This document shows positions 47,692 through 55,268 of a stretch of DNA of 64,000 nt, piece after piece (positions within the stretch are counted from its first letter, which is position 1; every line of letters begins with the position of its first letter). This DNA is from Rhodoligotrophos defluvii. GTDB lineage: Bacteria > Pseudomonadota > Alphaproteobacteria > Rhizobiales > Im1. The stretch covers positions 920,267-984,266 of the forward strand of contig NZ_SZZM01000002.1 in NCBI RefSeq assembly GCF_005281615.1. Direction: 5' to 3'. The notes under the pieces were generated by a model, which searched no databases, was not told the origin of the DNA, and saw only the letters and a list, made by a program, of their open reading frames with translations. The position numbers and the translations under genes are program-made.

Positions 47692-48789
47692 ATGCGCCAC
47701 CGCCTGGTCGCAATTTTGCTGCTCGTGCTCGCCGTGCTGCTGGCGGCCGTTCTGTTTCAGCCATATCTGAATCAATGGCTGTTCGCGGCGAGGGAGCCGC
47801 GCATTGTGAGCCCCCGCGGCGACCTTGCCGATTTTGAGCGCACCTCGATCAGGATTTTCGAGACCGTTGCGCCTTCGGTCGTCCAAGTCGTGGCCCAGTC
47901 CCCGCAGAATCCGTTCAGCGGGGACCCCAACGCAGTTCAATCCGGCACGGGCTTCGTTTGGGACGAGGCCGGCCATATCGTGACGAACGACCACGTGGTG
48001 AACCGTGAGCAGGCGATAGCTGTTCGCTTCGCCTCGGGAGAGATCGTGCCTGCGGAGGTGGTCGGCGAGGCACCGAACTATGATCTCGCTGTGCTGCGGC
48101 TCAGGCGTACGGTGAGCCTGCCGGCGCCGATCGCCATCGGTCGGTCCAGCAACTTGCAAGTCGGCCAGGCGGCCTTTGCCATCGGCAATCCCTTCGGCCT
48201 GGAGCAGTCGCTCACGACCGGCATCATCAGCGCCCTGAAGCGGCGCCTCCCCACGAGCGACGGGCGTGAAATCGCCGATGTGATCCAGACGGACGCGGCC
48301 ATCAATCCCGGCAATTCCGGCGGACCGCTGCTCGATTCCGCCGGGCGCCTGATCGGGGTGAACACCGCCATCTTCTCCCCATCCGGCGCCAATGCGGGCA
48401 TCGGGTTTGCCGTGCCCGTGGACGTGGTCAACCGCGTCGTGCCTCAGCTGATCCGCACGGGGCATGTGCCGACCCCCGGCATCGGCATTCTTGCCGCCAA
48501 CGAGGCCGTGTCTGCTCGGCTCGGCGTCAACGGGGTCATCGTTGCAGCCGTCGCACCCGGATCTCCCGCTGAACGGGCCGGCCTTTCGGGCATCGATCGG
48601 GCAACCGGGGAGATCGGCGACGTTATCGTCGAGGCGGACGGTCAACCGGTTCGGCGCCTGTCGGATCTCACCGATCGGCTCGAGCAAATAGGTCCAGGTG
48701 GCACCGTCACGCTCACCGTCATGCGCAACGGCGAGCGACGCTCGGTGCAAGTCTCCGTCGTCGATATCGCTCAACCTCAGGCGCGCTGA
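47692..48789 (+). CDS. DegP/DegS-like trypsin-type serine protease with one PDZ domain
   Basis: A 365-residue envelope protease anchored by an N-terminal helix (LVAILLLVLAVLLAAVLF, no cleavage site evident). The catalytic triad is His in TNDHVV, Asp in APNYDLAVLRL and Ser in NPGNSGGPLL. One PDZ domain (about 260-360) has GVIVAAVAPGSPAERAGL and GDVIVEADGQPVRRL. The single PDZ and membrane anchor are DegS-like in build; a housekeeping quality-control role is equally possible. GGGAG precedes the ATG. Likely cotranscribed with the upstream ftsH-like gene. Confidence 0.88.
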   Translation: MRHRLVAILLLVLAVLLAAVLFQPYLNQWLFAAREPRIVSPRGDLADFERTSIRIFETVAPSVVQVVAQSPQNPFSGDPNAVQSGTGFVWDEAGHIVTNDHVVNREQAIAVRFASGEIVPAEVVGEAPNYDLAVLRLRRTVSLPAPIAIGRSSNLQVGQAAFAIGNPFGLEQSLTTGIISALKRRLPTSDGREIADVIQTDAAINPGNSGGPLLDSAGRLIGVNTAIFSPSGANAGIGFAVPVDVVNRVVPQLIRTGHVPTPGIGILAANEAVSARLGVNGVIVAAVAPGSPAERAGLSGIDRATGEIGDVIVEADGQPVRRLSDLTDRLEQIGPGGTVTLTVMRNGERRSVQVSVVDIAQPQAR

Positions 48790-48791
48790 AA

Positions 48792-48812
48792 GCCCGGCCT
48801 CCGCCGGGCCTT
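48792..48812 (+). terminator. Hairpin after the DegP-like gene
   Basis: GCCCGGC / GCCGGGC with a 4-base loop 3 bases after the stop codon, followed by CTTC, a short pyrimidine tail. Probable transcription terminator. Confidence 0.55.
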
Positions 48813-48837
48813 CAACGGCACGTGCCTGCCGCAGACT

Positions 48838-49206
48838 TCATACGGTCGATACTGGCCGCTTATACGCGTACCAGAGCTCGATCGCGGCCAGAATAGCGAC
48901 AATGATGCCGGCGATCACGTGGGTGTTGGTCGCGGCAGCGACAGTGCTGAACCCAAGCAGCCATGGCGCCGCCAGCACCCATAGGCCGAGTACCAGGTTT
49001 GCCCATTCCTCCCACTCCGTAAAGGAGACGAGGGCACCGATCGCAATCAAGGCGATGGCCGCGCCAGCCAGCCAGGCGTTCCAGGCGGCGGCCGCTTCTG
49101 TCGTATAAGCCAATACCCACGGGCTGAGTGCGAGACAGATGCCCACAATGGCATTGACCACATCGAGGGCAGTTTCTTCGGTTCTTCTCGTTACATTCGC
49201 TGCCAT
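48838..49206 (-). CDS. SPW-repeat membrane protein
   Basis: A 122-residue protein with four membrane helices containing two SPW-type repeats, SPWVLAYT (about 29-36) and APWLLGF (about 81-87), with W-N-x-W-L-x-G segments after the first. The family is of unknown function and found in actinobacteria and rhizobia. GGAGG lies 7 bases before the ATG at 49206. It is convergent with the DegP-like gene. Confidence 0.84.
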   Translation of the reverse strand: MAANVTRRTEETALDVVNAIVGICLALSPWVLAYTTEAAAAWNAWLAGAAIALIAIGALVSFTEWEEWANLVLGLWVLAAPWLLGFSTVAAATNTHVIAGIIVAILAAIELWYAYKRPVSTV

Positions 49207-49542
49207 GATCGTTCCTCCTTCTGCTCTACTCCTCTTTCTCGCTTCTGCGCTCCAGAAGGCTTCCCTACCGGGGAAGCCCACGTGACCGCGGCGCCTCACG
49301 CCGGCGACGCTGCCACGAAGCTCGGTGTCCTAATGTTCACGAGTGGAAGAGAACGGGAGGGTACGGCCGAGGCACTGAGCCCGCTGGTCCGGAAAAGCTC
49401 GCCGCCAGCGGCCGGGCGAAGTCGTGATTCTACCACCGATTTCTCGCGTGGTCTGCTCACTGCGATCTGCATTGCACATCCCTCCCGTGCTCGGCGAAGG
49501 ATGAGCGCCGGCGCAGTTGCCGGCGTCAGCGCTCGGGACAAG
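49207..49542. other. Gap between SPW gene and Hsp20 remnant
   Basis: About 340 bases with no gene I can support on either strand, in a region with degraded neighbours. Confidence 0.45.
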
Positions 49543-49785
49543 TCACTGCTTGCCGTTGATAGCGATCCGCTTGGCCTTGCTCTGCGCAGTTGCCGTCTTC
49601 GGTAGCGTCACCGTAAGCACGCCGTTTTTGGACCTGGCGTCCACCTTATCCTCTTGGATATCATAACCTAAGGGGATGCGCCGTTCAAACCGGCCGTAGA
49701 AGCGTTCCGAGAACTGGCGGTCCTTATCCCCTGTTTCCGCATTCTCGCAACCCAGCACCAGCTCGGTGCACGAGACATGCGGCAT
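49543..49785 (-). pseudogene. Truncated small heat-shock protein (Hsp20) remnant
   Basis: Eighty codons carrying only the last part of the alpha-crystallin domain: FSERFYGRFERRIPLGYDIQ, VDARSKNGVLTVTLPK (the conserved GVL strand), and AKRIAINGK. A normal Hsp20 has about 140-160 residues, so the N-terminal arm and first beta strands are missing. No matching sequence is seen in other frames upstream, which ends against the divergent gene at 49866. An intact ATG exists, so a short product might still be made, but chaperone function is unlikely. Confidence 0.75.
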
Positions 49786-49865
49786 AACCCGTTTTCACCG
49801 CATGGATGCGCTGTTTCGGACACAATCTCGGTTCAGGCAGCAGCCCTCATAAAAAGGGGGCGTGC

Positions 49866-50129
49866 ATGCTGTCTCGGGGAAAGTCTTTCTGCGAATGGTT
49901 CATCAGGTTCCAAATCGCGATCCACAACTATCTCTACAACGACAATTACACCTACGAGCGGTATCTGATCGACAAGGCTCACAGGGACCAGCTCGAAGCG
50001 GAGGAGGACAGGAGGATTGCCATGGCCAAGGCCGGTCTCGATCCGAACGAGATGGACCAGTCGCCGGCCATGTCCTCTGAAGCTCAGGCGGCACCGGCCG
50101 ACAGCAACCTGGCGGGGGTGATGAGCTGA
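49866..50129 (+). CDS. Small protein of an unrecognised family, paralogue A
   Basis: An 87-residue protein. Residues 10-33 (E10...RF..IA.HN.....N.TYE.Y) are half identical, ungapped from the first methionine, to the 64-residue protein at 51824. The N-terminal third looks like an amphipathic helix rich in aromatic residues; residues 36-60 are charged and helical (HRDQLEAEEDRRIAMAKAG); the tail is Ala/Ser/Pro-rich. No signal peptide or clear membrane segment. The start at 49866 is supported by GGGGG upstream and by the alignment with the paralogue. I do not recognise the family. Confidence 0.75.
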   Translation: MLSRGKSFCEWFIRFQIAIHNYLYNDNYTYERYLIDKAHRDQLEAEEDRRIAMAKAGLDPNEMDQSPAMSSEAQAAPADSNLAGVMS

Positions 50130-50279
50130 TCGCGAGGGAGCTTAAGGTCGGCTTGCCAATCCGGTCATTGTGCCTACGGCCGGAACGCCATAGAAACGTG
50201 GTGAGGACACGGGCCGAGCGCGACCATCAACCGGCGCCGTGCCCCTTCCGCAGTCATCCAAATGCTGGCGAGGTGCGGT

Positions 50280-50681
50280 ATGCCCGTGAGTATCGTTCGC
50301 TTGGGGACGCCGCGCCTTCCCAAAGAAGGCACGCGGATCGGCACTGTCCGCCACCTTCCGCGAGGCGTGCGCAAGGAGCGCTATGCAGCCGACAATTGGT
50401 TCGACGTCTGGTATCCGGAGCTTGCGCCCAGCGCCGAACTCGTGGCCCGTGCCAGGAAAGCGCAGACGGAGGAGGAGTGGAGCGGCTTCGTTCGGGCGTT
50501 TCGCGCCGAGATGGACCAGCCAGCAGCCCGCCGGACATTGACGCTACTGGCGGCTTTGTCGCGAGACGCCGATTTCTCGATCGGCTGCTATTGCGAGGAC
50601 GAGGCGCGCTGCCACCGTTCCGTGCTGCGTGCGCTGCTGGCCGAGCATGGCGCCGTCATCGCTGGCCCGAATGGCGGTTGA
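50280..50681 (+). CDS. DUF488 family protein
   Basis: A 133-residue soluble protein with the DUF488 pattern: VRLGTPRLPKEGTRIGTVRH, DVWYPELAPSAELVAR, an FRAEMDQPAARRTLTLLAAL helix, and the C-terminal motif IGCYCEDEARCHRSVLRALL. The CYCxDxxxCHR motif suggests metal binding or thiol chemistry; the activity of the family is unknown. An upstream in-frame ATG at 50262 exists; 50280 is favoured by GAGG upstream and by the conserved start. Stands alone between two small genes. Confidence 0.83.
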   Translation: MPVSIVRLGTPRLPKEGTRIGTVRHLPRGVRKERYAADNWFDVWYPELAPSAELVARARKAQTEEEWSGFVRAFRAEMDQPAARRTLTLLAALSRDADFSIGCYCEDEARCHRSVLRALLAEHGAVIAGPNGG

Positions 50682-50900
50682 GGATGCGATCAACGTCCCT
50701 CGCATCCATTCGCGCCTCTGTGAGCGCCCCAAGGGAATAAACGCCTCTCCCCCTCGTTGTTGAACCATATCCCTGAGTTTCAGGGCTCGTGTTCGATATT
50801 CGGAAAGCAGCGGAGACGCGTGGCTCGCACTCAGGAGAACCGCCCTCGCCGCACGATCTGGCTTTGCCAGCGCGCGGCCCTTGAGATCGGGAGTACCGCA

Positions 50901-51116
50901 ATGCGCCCCCTATATACGACCGCGTTCACTCTAGGCTGGTTCGCCGTGGCGATCCTGTCCTATGCGCAGGTGGAAGCGGACGCGCCGCCCACGCCGAGAG
51001 CCAAACTGTGCAAGATGGTGGACGAAGGCAAGCCCACCGGTACCATCATCGAGAGCCGTATGACCATGGAAACCGAAAGGGTTGCGCAAGCCGCGCCGGA
51101 CCTCAAGCAAAACTGA
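50901..51116 (+). CDS. Small exported hypothetical protein
   Basis: A 71-residue protein with a hydrophobic N-terminal segment (LYTTAFTLGWFAVAILSYAQ) that is either a signal peptide cut near VEADA or an anchor, followed by a short polar domain with one cysteine (KLCKMVDEGKPTGTIIESRM). GGGAG precedes the ATG. I do not recognise it. Confidence 0.55.
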   Translation: MRPLYTTAFTLGWFAVAILSYAQVEADAPPTPRAKLCKMVDEGKPTGTIIESRMTMETERVAQAAPDLKQN

Positions 51117-51145
51117 TCCCGGCCGCGACTTGTCGCTGCCAACCC

Positions 51146-51574
51146 TCAGAGATGTCCGAGGTCGGCGTTCAGGTTGGTGACGGCGTCGGCAACATGGCTA
51201 AACGTTGGATGCGCGAGGGCCGGATTTTCCTCGAACCAAAATTTTGGCGGGATGGCCTCGGCGACATGGGTCAGCGCGCCCTGAAGATCGTTTTCCGAGG
51301 CTGTCCAGATACGGCCCTGAGCATCCCCGGCAAACCGGTGCAGGAAGTCCAGGGCCTCGTCCAGCCGAGCTTCGTCCGCAAAATGGACATACCGGCCTTC
51401 AGCCGAGGGCGGCTTTGCAGGTACCGTGCTGACATACTGATCCCAGCGCAGATTGGCTGCGGCGACCCTTTCCGCAGCCGCCACGTCGGCCGGCGCTTCA
51501 AGGCCGATACATTGGCTCAAATAACGCCCGGCGTCACTGGCGTAAGAAACGAACGAAGAAAAATCAAAGGGCAT
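51146..51574 (-). CDS. Hypothetical acidic protein
   Basis: A 142-residue acidic soluble protein with no family I recognise. Residues 1-70 (FDFSSFVSYASDAGRYLSQ, LRWDQYVSTVPAKPPSAEGR) and 70-142 (ADEARLDEALDFLHRFAGDA, IPPKFWFEENPALAHPTFSH) look like a regular alpha-helical protein, and the composition favours coding over the opposite strand. The ribosome site is weak. It converges on the small exported gene ending at 51116. Confidence 0.55.
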   Translation of the reverse strand: MPFDFSSFVSYASDAGRYLSQCIGLEAPADVAAAERVAAANLRWDQYVSTVPAKPPSAEGRYVHFADEARLDEALDFLHRFAGDAQGRIWTASENDLQGALTHVAEAIPPKFWFEENPALAHPTFSHVADAVTNLNADLGHL

Positions 51575-51823
51575 TACAGTTCATCCAAAATACAGCGGCC
51601 CGAAACATAGCGGCCTGCTTGCTCAATTCGCGCCCTGCCCTCCAGTTCGCGTGGACGGGCCACACCTCGACCGATTGGCTCGGCGCACAGCGGGAGCAAA
51701 CCTCGCACTCAATCCAGTCCAATTGATGGCCGTGCATTCTCCGCAGAATGCGCAGATTGCGCCGCGGCCTTGCCTCACCACAAGGCTCCTGGTGCGGCGA
51801 TTTCACGAAGCGGGGATTTTGTG

Positions 51824-52018
51824 ATGTGGAGCTGGTGGGCAGAGGTGATGGAGAAATGGGTAAGATTCGTCATAGCGGTTCATAACCACTGCGAAGGGGA
51901 AAACCTGACTTATGAGCTCTATCAGGAGGGGCTTTGGAAGCTTTGCAAGGACGATTGTGTGGAAACGATAGATGAAATCGAGCAGCGCCTCGACCGCCTG
52001 TTCGGCGACACCGTTTAG
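51824..52018 (+). CDS. Small protein of an unrecognised family, paralogue B
   Basis: A 64-residue protein aligning without gaps to the first part of the protein at 49866: E10, R14-F15, I17-A18, H20-N21, N27, T29-Y30-E31 and Y33 are identical in both. Here the N terminus is Trp-rich (MWSWWAEVMEKWVRF), and the C terminus (WKLCKDDCVETIDEIEQRLD) is an acidic helix with two cysteines, different from paralogue A. The start GTGATG at 51821-51826 has GGGG upstream. Its stop overlaps by 3 bases the end of the convergent receptor-channel gene. Confidence 0.72.
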   Translation: MWSWWAEVMEKWVRFVIAVHNHCEGENLTYELYQEGLWKLCKDDCVETIDEIEQRLDRLFGDTV

Positions 52019-53187
52019 TGATGGCCGTGGCCGAACAGGGCCATTTCGCCGGTTGGAGGAGCACGGTGATCCGGACTCTCGCCCAAATAGCGGAATGTGG
52101 TGGTTCTCCACCAATCACTTCTTGTCACGGCAAGCAATTGCCGGTCGATTGGCTCGCGAAGCCCGCTTCCAGTGGGCAATGCGATTCCGTAGCTCTGCTT
52201 GTCGAAGATCGGGTCCAGCAGATCGAGCGAGCGCTGGTAATTTCTGTTGATCTGCCAGGCGAGAAGTGGCCGATCATAGACGAATGCATCGATCGTTCCG
52301 TCCTTCAGGGCGGCCAAGCCTGACTGGAGATCGGGAAACGGTTGAAAGCTGATGCGCTGGTCGGCCAGATAGTCGACCGCTTCTGAGTTCGCGACGGTCC
52401 CCACATGAACGGAGCGCAGGTCGTCCACCCCGTGTATGGCGCCGCGCAGCTGTGTTGCCGTCAAAGCCGAAGCGATCAGCGCCGTGAAGGTGGAGATCAC
52501 CAGCACCGAAGTGACGCCCCAGCCCATCGCAAGCAGCTCGCCGGGTAAGGTCACGGGGGTCTTGTGCGATGCATGACCTGTCGCCGTCGAGGCCGACCAG
52601 AGGAGGCTCTGGATCAGTCCTTGTTTTCCGGTGAAATCCCGGTTCTTTCGTCGCTCAACCAGCCAGCACAGCACACCCACGAGCACCAAGGCGCCGAGCA
52701 AGCCCAGGATTCCCACGAGCATATCCCGCGAAATGATGCTGTGCAGCAGCTTACCCCAGCTGGTGTGCCTTTTGGCAACGGCAATGCTCAGGCCGGTCTC
52801 ATAGAACGGCTGCGAAAAATCCAGCGCCTTCTCGCGCTCTGCTGTGATCGTGAGGGCGGCCACCGCCACGTCGAACGAGCCGTTGGCGGTGCCGAGGATC
52901 AAATTCTGCAGCGATGTCTCTGTGAATCGATATCGTAGGCCGAGTTCGTCGGCGATGCGGCGCCACAAGTCGATGGTAATACCTTCCCATTCGCCATGTT
53001 CGGACTTCATGGCAAAGGGTGGGGCCTCCTTGGTGCCAACGATCAACTCTCCACCCTGAGTGCCTTCGACAGGCGCCTGGGCAACCGCGCAGACCGGCAA
53101 CAGGAGGCAGAGCGCTATAGCACCTGCCGCGACCCGATATGCCCAGAACCGAGCAGCCACAAAATAATCCGTCAACAGAAAATCCAT
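52015..53187 (-). CDS. Prokaryotic ionotropic-glutamate-receptor-like channel, atypical filter
   Basis: A 390-residue protein: signal peptide (about 17-37), ligand-binding lobe 1 (47-140), helix 1 (155-176), re-entrant pore segment (189-212), helix 2 (217-243), and the second lobe (250-372). The Arg of TITAEREKALDFSQPFYE (R118) and Asp of DAFVYDRPLL (D305) are placed like the amino-acid-binding residues of glutamate receptors and periplasmic amino-acid-binding proteins. In the pore the potassium signature TVGYGD is replaced by TATGHAS, so ion selectivity is not predictable. ATG at 53187 is preferred to an upstream GTG because the signal peptide follows it. Confidence 0.8.
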   Translation of the reverse strand: MDFLLTDYFVAARFWAYRVAAGAIALCLLLPVCAVAQAPVEGTQGGELIVGTKEAPPFAMKSEHGEWEGITIDLWRRIADELGLRYRFTETSLQNLILGTANGSFDVAVAALTITAEREKALDFSQPFYETGLSIAVAKRHTSWGKLLHSIISRDMLVGILGLLGALVLVGVLCWLVERRKNRDFTGKQGLIQSLLWSASTATGHASHKTPVTLPGELLAMGWGVTSVLVISTFTALIASALTATQLRGAIHGVDDLRSVHVGTVANSEAVDYLADQRISFQPFPDLQSGLAALKDGTIDAFVYDRPLLAWQINRNYQRSLDLLDPIFDKQSYGIALPTGSGLREPIDRQLLAVTRSDWWRTTTFRYLGESPDHRAPPTGEMALFGHGHH

Positions 53188-53255
53188 AGTGCCCGGAGAG
53201 GTGAGGCGAAAATGTCTTTTTGCTTCGCACGGGTCCTGTGCAGAAGCCACTACGG

Positions 53256-53296
53256 CCAGAATCCGAGGTCGAGCAACCGTCGGCCTCGGATTCTGG
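53256..53296. terminator. Perfect 13-bp inverted repeat
   Basis: CCAGAATCCGAGG (53256-53268) pairs fully with CCTCGGATTCTGG (53284-53296), 15-base loop. It lies just after the stop of the DUF2382 gene on the minus strand. The stem is long enough for a terminator although no T-run follows. Confidence 0.5.
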
Positions 53297-53302
53297 GGAT
53301 GG

Positions 53303-54160
53303 TTATGCCGGGTTCGTTGGATTGGTCGGCTTTGACGACTCGGTGCCGCTGGCCGGGATGTGCTCGATCTCGACCTGCTGCCGGCGGACCTTGTCGTGTA
53401 CGGTCTCGACGTGATCGCTGCCGGTAAGGCGCAGGGCGACCTCTTCGACGATCCGCGCAGTCTTGTTTACGACGGCATGCTCGGCGGTCTCGACCACCTC
53501 GATCGTGCTGTCTGCCCAGTCGACATGGTCGACATATTTCGGATCGCTGACAGCCTTGCGAATGACCTCCGCGTGTTCTTCATGGAGCGTGACATGCTTT
53601 GTCACCGGGCGCTCGGTCACGAAACGGCGAACCCGGGTTCGCCCGGTTTCGACCATCTTCTTGCCGACGTTCAATTGCTCTTCGGCGAGCTTCAGAACAC
53701 CTTGATGGGCTTCGGCGAGCTTCGGTGACACGGCAACTTTCTGCTCAGAGGGAAGCGGCGTCGCGCAGGCGAGCTTCGCGGCGGTCTCCACATGCGCAGC
53801 AGGCGCGATACCAGCGGTAATGGCGCGGTCGTGCACGTCAATCGGTCGATGCAGGTCCAGGATTCCCGTCGCATGGGCGACCTCGTTCCCTACGGTGCGC
53901 AAGACCACGACACTGCCACCGTGATCGATCGCGTGCGAATAAACCGCCGCCTCATGCTCGAAGACGTTATCGCCGAGCAAGCGCTTCCACAGGCCCTTCT
54001 TGTGAACATTGCCCTTGCCATTGGTGCTCAAACGGCTCTTGTCAAAAACGCTGATGTCGTCATCAGCAAAACCAGAAGCCTTGAGGGCCTTAACCGCGGC
54101 ATCGGCTTGCTTTGTTGTGTCGAAAACTGCAACAACGGTTTGAATGTTTTGACTAGGCAT
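53303..54160 (-). CDS. Stress protein with 17M-like N-terminal and DUF2382 C-terminal domain
   Basis: A 285-residue protein. Residues 1-105 resemble the general stress protein 17M-type domain (VVAVFDTTKQADAAVKALKA, SGFADDDISVF, GGSVVVLRTVGNEVAHATGI). Residues about 155-275 are DUF2382, with VGKKMVETGRTRVRRFVTER and VTLHEEHAEVIRKAV. DUF2382 proteins are associated with stress responses and the cell envelope. GAGGAG lies 8 bases before the ATG. It probably forms an operon with the DUF2382 gene 57 bases upstream. Confidence 0.82.
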   Translation of the reverse strand: MPSQNIQTVVAVFDTTKQADAAVKALKASGFADDDISVFDKSRLSTNGKGNVHKKGLWKRLLGDNVFEHEAAVYSHAIDHGGSVVVLRTVGNEVAHATGILDLHRPIDVHDRAITAGIAPAAHVETAAKLACATPLPSEQKVAVSPKLAEAHQGVLKLAEEQLNVGKKMVETGRTRVRRFVTERPVTKHVTLHEEHAEVIRKAVSDPKYVDHVDWADSTIEVVETAEHAVVNKTARIVEEVALRLTGSDHVETVHDKVRRQQVEIEHIPASGTESSKPTNPTNPA

Positions 54161-54217
54161 TTGTCTACTCCTCGTGCGTTAAATGGATCGTGAAAATAAG
54201 TCTAGGGCAGAGAAATC

Positions 54218-54676
54218 TTATTCCGGTGATGTTTTCGCTGGCACGTGCGAGATGACCGCTTCCTGGCGCCGCAGGGTTACGCTCTCCCGGTGCCTTTCAG
54301 TGGTGCGTACACGGCGGATATGGATCTCCTCCTTCAGCATGAGACGTCGCTCCACGACCAAGACTTCCTCGAGCACTGGAACAATGGTGACGTTGCCCTC
54401 ATGCCGAACCGAGGGAACGGCATCGATGGGCCGGTTGACGGAAACACGCTCGATCTTGACGTGTTCGCTCGCGAGTTCCTCGTCTACCATCTCCTCGTGG
54501 GTGCGGGTTACCGTGCCAACGTGCACTCGGCCGGTCTCGACCTTCTCCTTCGAAACACTCAGTTCTTCCGCATGCAGGGGGATCAAGGTTTCACGCAGGC
54601 CGTCGGGCGCCGGGCCTCCTTTCCCGGAGCTTCCTGCGTTGCTATGGCTTCTGCCCTTGTGTGTCTTTGATGTCAT
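54218..54676 (-). CDS. DUF2382 domain protein
   Basis: A 152-residue protein consisting almost entirely of one DUF2382 domain: IPLHAEELSVSKEKVETGRV, then VTIVPVLEEVLVVERRLMLK and IHIRRVRTTERHRESVTLRR. The repeated V-E-x-x-x-V strand pattern is typical. The N-terminal 35 residues are Ser/Gly/Lys-rich. The ATG at 54676 is chosen; the frame stays open 41 codons further but with a poor leader. Companion of the longer DUF2382 gene downstream. Confidence 0.8.
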   Translation of the reverse strand: MTSKTHKGRSHSNAGSSGKGGPAPDGLRETLIPLHAEELSVSKEKVETGRVHVGTVTRTHEEMVDEELASEHVKIERVSVNRPIDAVPSVRHEGNVTIVPVLEEVLVVERRLMLKEEIHIRRVRTTERHRESVTLRRQEAVISHVPAKTSPE

Positions 54677-55268
54677 GCCCTCGGACCATTGCTGAAATTG
54701 GATCGGAAGAAGCAAAGTAATCGGAGGCAAGGCTCGTGCCTGGGAGAAAGACGTCGCCTTGCAGTTCGGTTGTCGCTTGTCCCTCGGTGTGCGGCCCAAT
54801 ATCAGTCGCGCGCACCGAATAGTAATACCTCGCGAAAATCCATAATCTTACGCAGATGCGTTCACGAAATACACGTGATTGTCAAAAACCGTTGATCCTG
54901 TAATTTGATAAAATAACAGAGAAGATCAATCAATCACTCATTTCTTGCATCCCTAACGCAAGCTTGCATCTTATGTAATAGTACAAGCATATAATTTCAG
55001 AATCGAATGTACAGTTTCGAATCTTAGGGCGACATGCATTAATTCTTTATATCAAGGGACCGAAATGAACAAGATCCCATTCGTTACCTGTTGGTTTATT
55101 GATAGGCACGTGCCGTAAATGTCGCGCAGCGAAGCACGGTTTGGGCAAAGCCTGGCGCGTGCCGGTGACGACCCGCCGCCGCCAACACATCCCTGCCACG
55201 GGCCCGAGGCCGGGCGGCATGGCTGGGCGGCGGCTGAGTGATCCGCTGAGCGCGGGGTGCGCGCCCTG
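54677..55268. other. AT-rich non-coding region
   Basis: Nearly 600 bases without a supported gene. From about 54,810 to 55,100 the AT content is clearly higher than anywhere else in the window. It contains a 10-base palindrome GCAAGCTTGC at 54958-54967. No transposase remnant, tRNA fragment or small ORF could be recognised; it holds the promoter of the DUF2382 pair and may be relic DNA. Confidence 0.6.

Noticed and set aside
51008-51610. A 200-codon plus-strand frame
   Set aside because: The minus-strand frame at 51146 has a more protein-like composition, and the plus frame begins inside the small exported gene.
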